This document shows, piece by piece, positions 7,445-10,635 of a stretch of DNA of 10,635 nt. A program made the translations under genes and the position numbers. The notes under the pieces are model-generated. The model did no database searches. It worked only from the letters and a program-made list of their open reading frames with translations, and had not been told where the DNA came from. Every line of letters starts with the position of its first letter. The first letter of the stretch is position 1. This DNA is from Caldilineaceae bacterium (lineage in GTDB: Bacteria > Chloroflexota > Anaerolineae > Caldilineales > Caldilineaceae), in the NCBI GenBank assembly GCA_012032975.1, contig JAAUPU010000032.1, positions 1 through 10,635 on the forward strand, given 5' to 3'.

Positions 7445-8895
7445 TTGACCCAGTCTGAAAATGTCATCGACGCGGAAGCTGCCGAAAGCTTGGCAGATGT
7501 CACTGTCGATCAGTTGACCCAACCTCTACAAGACGCCGTCGCCCGTGCCGGCTGGCCCAGCCTGATGCCCGTGCAGGCGCGTTCCATTCCCTACCTGATG
7601 GCAGGCCGCGATGTGATGGTCCAGGCGCGCACCGGCAGCGGCAAGACCGGCGCTTTTCTCCTGCCCATGCTCGAACGCCTCGACCCCGCACGACCCGAGT
7701 GTCAGGCGCTGGTGCTGGTGCCGACCCGCGAACTGGCTCGCCAGGTCCATCGGGAGGCGGAGATGTTGTGCGCAGGGACCGGCCTGCGCTCCGTCGCGGT
7801 CTATGGTGGCGTGGGCTATGGCCCCCAGATCGACGCGCTCAAAGAGGGAGCACATATCGTGATCGGCACGCCGGGCCGCGTTCTCGATCATCTGCTCAAG
7901 CGAACCTTTTCCCTCGACAAGCTGCGCATGCTGATCTTTGACGAGGCAGACCGCATGTTGTCCATGGGCTTCTATCCCGACATGAAGCAATTACAGCGTT
8001 ACCTGCCCAAACGCCGACTCAACGCCTGCATGTTCTCCGCCACCTTCCCATCCTACGTGATGCGGACGGCGCGCGAGTTCATGAGCGAGCCAGATTTTCT
8101 TACTCTCAGCCAGGATCATGTCCACGTCACCGACACGGAGCATGTCTACTACGTCGTGCCGGATATGGGCCGCGACCGCAACCTGGTGCAGATCATCGAG
8201 ATCGAGAATCCAGGGTCGGCCATCATCTTTTGCAACACCAAGGTGACCGTCCACTTCGTCACCGTCGTGCTGCAACGTTTTGGCTACGACGCCGATGAGT
8301 TGAGCGCCGACCTTTCGCAGCGCGACCGAGAGCGGGTGCTGGAACGCATCCATCAAGGCACGTTGCGCTTTCTCGTTGCGACCGATGTCGCGCGCGCGGT
8401 CTAGATATCCCAGAGCTTTCCCACGTCTTTCAATATGAGCCGCCCGAAGACCCGGAAAGTTACATCCATCGCGCAGGACGCACTGGTCGAGCGGGCGCCA
8501 GCGGTGTGGCAGTCACGCTGGTGAGCAGGCGCGAAAAGGTGCAACTGGAGCGCATCGGCAAGCGCTACGAAATCGAGTTTCAGGAGTGGCCGTTGCCCAC
8601 CGATGAGGATGTCGAAGCGGTGGTTGCCGAACGTTTGACCGCGCTGTTGGAAGCGCGGCTGCGCGACCGGGACAAACTCCAGACAGAGCGCAGCCTGCGT
8701 TTTGTGCCTCTCGCCCGCAGCCTGGCTGAAAGCGAAGACGAATCTGCGCTCATCACCATGCTGCTTGATGACTATTACCAGCAACTGCTTCACGCCCCGC
8801 TTGTCCAACCCGAGGAAGCGAAGCCGCAAAGCGTCTCTTCGACCCAGTCAAGCAGCCAAACGAAACCTCGACGATCACGCCGTCGCCGCCGGTGA
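7445..8895 (+). CDS. DEAD-box ATP-dependent RNA helicase (one frameshift as read)
   Basis: An RNA helicase that uses ATP to remodel RNA duplexes, as in ribosome assembly or mRNA turnover. Repaired length is 483 residues. RecA domain 1 shows the Q motif (Q44), ARTGSGKT (61-68), PTRELA (93-98), TPGR (142-145), DEAD (166-169) and SAT (198-200). RecA domain 2 shows IIFCNT (260-265), VATDVAARGLD (311-321, after repair) and [10 protein letters not shown] (342-351). A charged C-terminal extension ends in a poly-Arg tail, probably RNA binding. As read, the frame stops at 8402-8404 because one base is missing in the alternating CG run 8389-8398; restoring it joins motif V to motif VI and continues to TGA 8893-8895. 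The start is TTG 7445 with no clear ribosome binding site, and the next in-frame ATG is inside the Q motif, so the start is uncertain. It follows the aminotransferase by 58 bases. Confidence 0.9.
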
Positions 8896-8925
8896 CAGAG
8901 TCACCACGAGTCTTGAACCCGTAAC

Positions 8926-9039
8926 ATGTCCCAACTGGTTGAGATCGTCGCCGCGCCCATCTCACAGCCGTGGGGGATGCGCGAATTCACCGTGCGCGAT
9001 CTCAATGGTCATCTGCTCCGCTTCGGCACACAAGCATAG
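8926..9039 (+). pseudogene. C-terminal remnant of a VOC (glyoxalase/bleomycin-resistance fold) protein
   Basis: A 37-codon open frame from ATG 8926 to TAG 9037-9039 reads MSQLVEIVAAPISQPWGMRE, then FTVRDLNGHLLRFG. This resembles the last strands of VOC-superfamily domains, where a PWGxREFxVxDPDGxxLxFG block is typical. The remaining roughly 90 residues are missing: an in-frame TGA lies at 8914-8916 and the helicase C-terminus sits immediately upstream. There is no clear ribosome binding site. I infer a gene remnant left by a deletion or insertion next to the helicase. A real short gene is possible but unlikely. Confidence 0.5.
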
Positions 9040-9150
9040 CCGAGATGTTTGCCACCCCTTCCTGCAAGAATGGATGCCTGCTGTGACCCCCTCGACCGCT
9101 TTGGATTGGCCGGGCAAACTCACCTTGCTTGTTCAACCCCGGATGCGCCG

Positions 9151-10077
9151 ATGAGGGTCTGTGTAACCGGAGCAGGCGGCTATCTGGGCCGCGTCCTGGT
9201 CGAGCATTTTTCCCGATTGCCAGAGGTAGAGAGCATCACCGCGGTTGATCTGGCGCCGCCCGCTGGCGCGCTGCCGGTCATCGCCCGTTTTGTCGAAATG
9301 GATGTCCGATCCCCTGGCATCGCCGACGTCATCGCCGGACATCAGGCGGTTGTCCACACCGCGTTTGTGGTGCAATGGCCAGCCAACATGTCGGCCCGCG
9401 AGCGCCAGGAAATCAACCTCACCGGCACGCGCAATGTCGCGCAAGCCGCCGTCGCCAATCGGGTGCGACGGTTCATCTACGCCAGCAGCGTAGCGGCCTA
9501 CGATCCAGAACTGGCCCGGGGGCAGTCGGTGCTCGACGAAAATTTTCCGTTGGGCCGTGGCCTTTCTCCGTTCTATTATGCCAACGACAAAGCCGCCACC
9601 GAACGCGATCTGGCGACCCTTCTGGCGAATCCTGACATCATTCTGACCAGCCTGCGTCCCCACTTTATCGTCGGTCCTGGCCGCATTGAGACGGTTGCCG
9701 CGCTGCGGGCCAGCAACATTGTGTTTCGCGGCCACGATCCTCGCCTCCAATTTGTCCACGAAGACGACGTCGCGGCTGCATTTGTGCAGGCTCTCCTAAC
9801 CGAGATGCCAGGCGCGTTTAATGTCGTGCCGGACGATGCGATGCGGTTGAGCCAACTGCTGCATAGCCTTGGTCAGCGGCGGCCGCGCCAGGCGCCGCTT
9901 TGGGCTGCGCGCCTCTATCTTTGGATAACCTGGCGCTATCGCGCTTCACCCACCCATCCCTCCTGGCTAGAGGGCATACTCACCGACGCCACCGCCAGCA
10001 ATCTCCGCCTGCGCGCCACCGGTTGGGCGCCGCGTTTTTCCTGTGAGCAAGCGCTGGCCGCATCCGCACCACCATAG
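9151..10077 (+). CDS. NAD-dependent epimerase/dehydratase (extended SDR family)
   Basis: A cytosolic Rossmann-fold oxidoreductase or epimerase of 308 residues. The nucleotide-binding motif TGAGGYLG (6-13) opens the protein, D33 at the end of the second strand (AVDLAPP) favours NAD(H), DVR (51-53) and VVHTAF (67-72) follow, then YASSVAAY with the catalytic Ser (112 or 113) and YANDK (Y143, K147) as the active-site pair. RPHFIVGPG (169-177) and FVHEDDVAAAF (201-211) are typical of UDP-sugar and steroid-type epimerase/dehydrogenases. The C-terminal part (about 245-300) is Trp/Arg-rich and less conserved, so the substrate is unknown. I start at ATG 9151 because the fold begins at once there; an in-frame ATG at 9049 would add 34 low-complexity residues without family resemblance. 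No strong ribosome binding site is visible. It follows the VOC remnant on the same strand. Confidence 0.88.
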   Translation: MRVCVTGAGGYLGRVLVEHFSRLPEVESITAVDLAPPAGALPVIARFVEMDVRSPGIADVIAGHQAVVHTAFVVQWPANMSARERQEINLTGTRNVAQAAVANRVRRFIYASSVAAYDPELARGQSVLDENFPLGRGLSPFYYANDKAATERDLATLLANPDIILTSLRPHFIVGPGRIETVAALRASNIVFRGHDPRLQFVHEDDVAAAFVQALLTEMPGAFNVVPDDAMRLSQLLHSLGQRRPRQAPLWAARLYLWITWRYRASPTHPSWLEGILTDATASNLRLRATGWAPRFSCEQALAASAPP

Positions 10078-10129
10078 CTCTTCTACCACGTGCAACCTTC
10101 GCACCTGTTCCACCTTGTCTGGAACATAA

Positions 10130-10203
10130 CCACGAACTACACGGATGGTACGGCCGGACTTCTGCCCAATTCGTGTAATTCGTGTAATTCGTGTAATTCG
10201 TGG
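10130..10203. repeat. Inverted-repeat element with four tandem 9-bp units
   Basis: Four units of AATTCGTGT (10168-10176, 10177-10185, 10186-10194, and 10195-10203 ending in G) run head to tail. Their complement appears upstream: CCACGAACTACACGGA (10130-10145) matches the reverse complement of 10188-10203 at 14 of 16 positions, so the region can fold into a hairpin. An 11-base direct repeat, TTCGTGGCTGA, follows with period 13 (10197-10207 and 10210-10220). It lies in the non-coding gap after the epimerase gene and does not encode anything I can support. Confidence 0.85.
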
Positions 10204-10296
10204 CTGACCTTCGTGGCTGAACTGAATGGATGCCCCTTTCTTTCATTGTGGCGCCGAAGCGTGAACTGGTACTATGTGGCCTAACAAGTAGCACTC

Positions 10297-10335
10297 GGCG
10301 CGCCTGATGCCATTCTGTGGCCGGCGCGCCTTTTT
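10297..10335 (+). terminator. Likely intrinsic terminator between the epimerase and fdrA genes
   Basis: GGCGCGCC at 10297-10304 and again at 10323-10330 can pair (the octamer is its own reverse complement) to form an 8-bp GC-only stem with an 18-base loop, followed by five T (10331-10335). Each arm could also self-pair or bind a protein as a palindrome, so a paired operator is an alternative. Confidence 0.55.
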
Positions 10336-10424
10336 CAAAATCGATTGGCTGGGCAAAGCCTGCGGCGGTTCCATTCACGCACATCGCCAACCACAATCTC
10401 ACCGTTTTGGAGCACACAACCACC

Positions 10425-10635
10425 ATGATCAGAGCAGAAATCCGTCCGGGCGCGTACTACGATTCTGTCGTCCTCATGCAGTTGCAACGCGGCCTGGCCG
10501 CGCTGGAAGGCGTGAGCGAAGCCGGTGTTGTGATGGGCACCGACGCGAACAAAAAGCTGTTGGCCCAGAGCGGTCTGCTCCCACCCGAGGCCGCAGAGGC
10601 CAAGGCCGATGACCTACTGATCGTGGTGGCCGGCC
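10425..10635 (+). CDS. fdrA: FdrA-like protein, N-terminal part (runs off the window)
   Basis: Seventy codons are visible from ATG 10425 to the window end, in an open frame. MIRAEIRPGAYYDSVVLMQL, then RGLAALEGVSEAGVVMGTDANKKLLAQSGLLPPEAAEAKADDLLIVVAG, matches the start of FdrA, a relative of the succinyl-CoA synthetase alpha subunit. In Escherichia coli, FdrA works with YlbE/AllG and YlbF/AllH in oxamate carbamoyltransferase activity of anaerobic allantoin use. Whether this homologue has the same role depends on the missing neighbours downstream. GGAG (10409-10412) is 12 bases from the ATG, a long spacing, so the ribosome binding site is weak. The gene is set off from the epimerase by the repeat element and terminator. 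I see no good promoter in 10336-10424. Confidence 0.8.
   Translation, partial: MIRAEIRPGAYYDSVVLMQLQRGLAALEGVSEAGVVMGTDANKKLLAQSGLLPPEAAEAKADDLLIVVAG

Noticed and set aside
6784..7503. A 239-codon open frame on the minus strand
   Set aside because: It is antisense to the aminotransferase and the helicase start, and its translation shows no domain features.
195..8404. Programmed ribosomal frameshifting as the cause of the frame breaks
   Set aside because: The sites lack slippery heptamers and downstream structures that I can see, occur in unrelated genes, and three fall in one gene; sequence error or mutation is simpler.
9133..9759. A 208-codon open frame on the minus strand
   Set aside because: It is antisense to the epimerase, whose motifs are complete and convincing.
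10168..10203. CRISPR-like array
   Set aside because: The units are 9 bases with no spacers and no cas genes nearby; it is a simple tandem repeat.
9980..10426. A 148-codon minus-strand frame containing a repeated NYT peptide
   Set aside because: The peptide repeat is only the translation of the 9-bp DNA repeat; the rest overlaps the epimerase end and a terminator.

Overview
The window looks like a piece of a free-living bacterial chromosome of moderately high GC, most likely from Chloroflexota (Anaerolineae/Caldilineae-like). This is an inference from the gene mix: a membrane-anchored DUF3105 protein, an enolase-superfamily enzyme, an ATZ/TRZ-type amidohydrolase, and an FdrA homologue behind a degenerate 9-bp repeat intergenic region. 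There is no phage, transposase, CRISPR array, tRNA or rRNA. Gene density is ordinary.

Layout. 1-191: leader with a plausible sigma70-type promoter. 195-825 (+): DUF3105 membrane protein, broken by one base. 5441 down to 898 (-): four co-directional genes, in transcription order an enolase-superfamily enzyme, a conserved hypothetical protein, an AlkC-type DNA alkylation repair protein and an amidohydrolase. Gaps are 84, about 2 and 72 bases, so they may form one transcript. 5442-5762: divergent intergenic region with a near-consensus promoter and a leader of about 130 nt for a cold-shock protein (5763-5975), which ends at a strong terminator (6007-6042). 6193-7386 (+): class I/II aminotransferase with its own promoter. 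7445-8895 (+): DEAD-box RNA helicase, broken by one base. 8926-9039 (+): orphan C-terminal end of a VOC/glyoxalase-fold protein. 9151-10077 (+): NAD-dependent epimerase/SDR protein. 10078-10424: repeats and a terminator. 10425-end (+): start of an FdrA-like protein that runs off the window.

The most striking property is the number of clean single-base frameshifts. I count seven: one in DUF3105, two in the hypothetical protein, three in alkC and one in the helicase. Each can be repaired by one base to give a family-like protein of whole-codon length, and most fall in short homopolymers or simple repeats. The other long genes are intact. This looks more like uncorrected long-read or homopolymer error than true decay, so I list these four as CDS with the breaks described, and only the VOC remnant as a pseudogene.

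Functionally the genes are a mix: stress and RNA handling (Csp, DEAD helicase), alkylation repair (alkC and its tightly coupled partner of unknown function), and small-molecule metabolism (amidohydrolase, enolase-superfamily enzyme, aminotransferase, epimerase, FdrA). I see no convincing new multi-gene system. The best lead is the uncharacterised 256-residue protein directly upstream of, and probably translationally coupled to, alkC.
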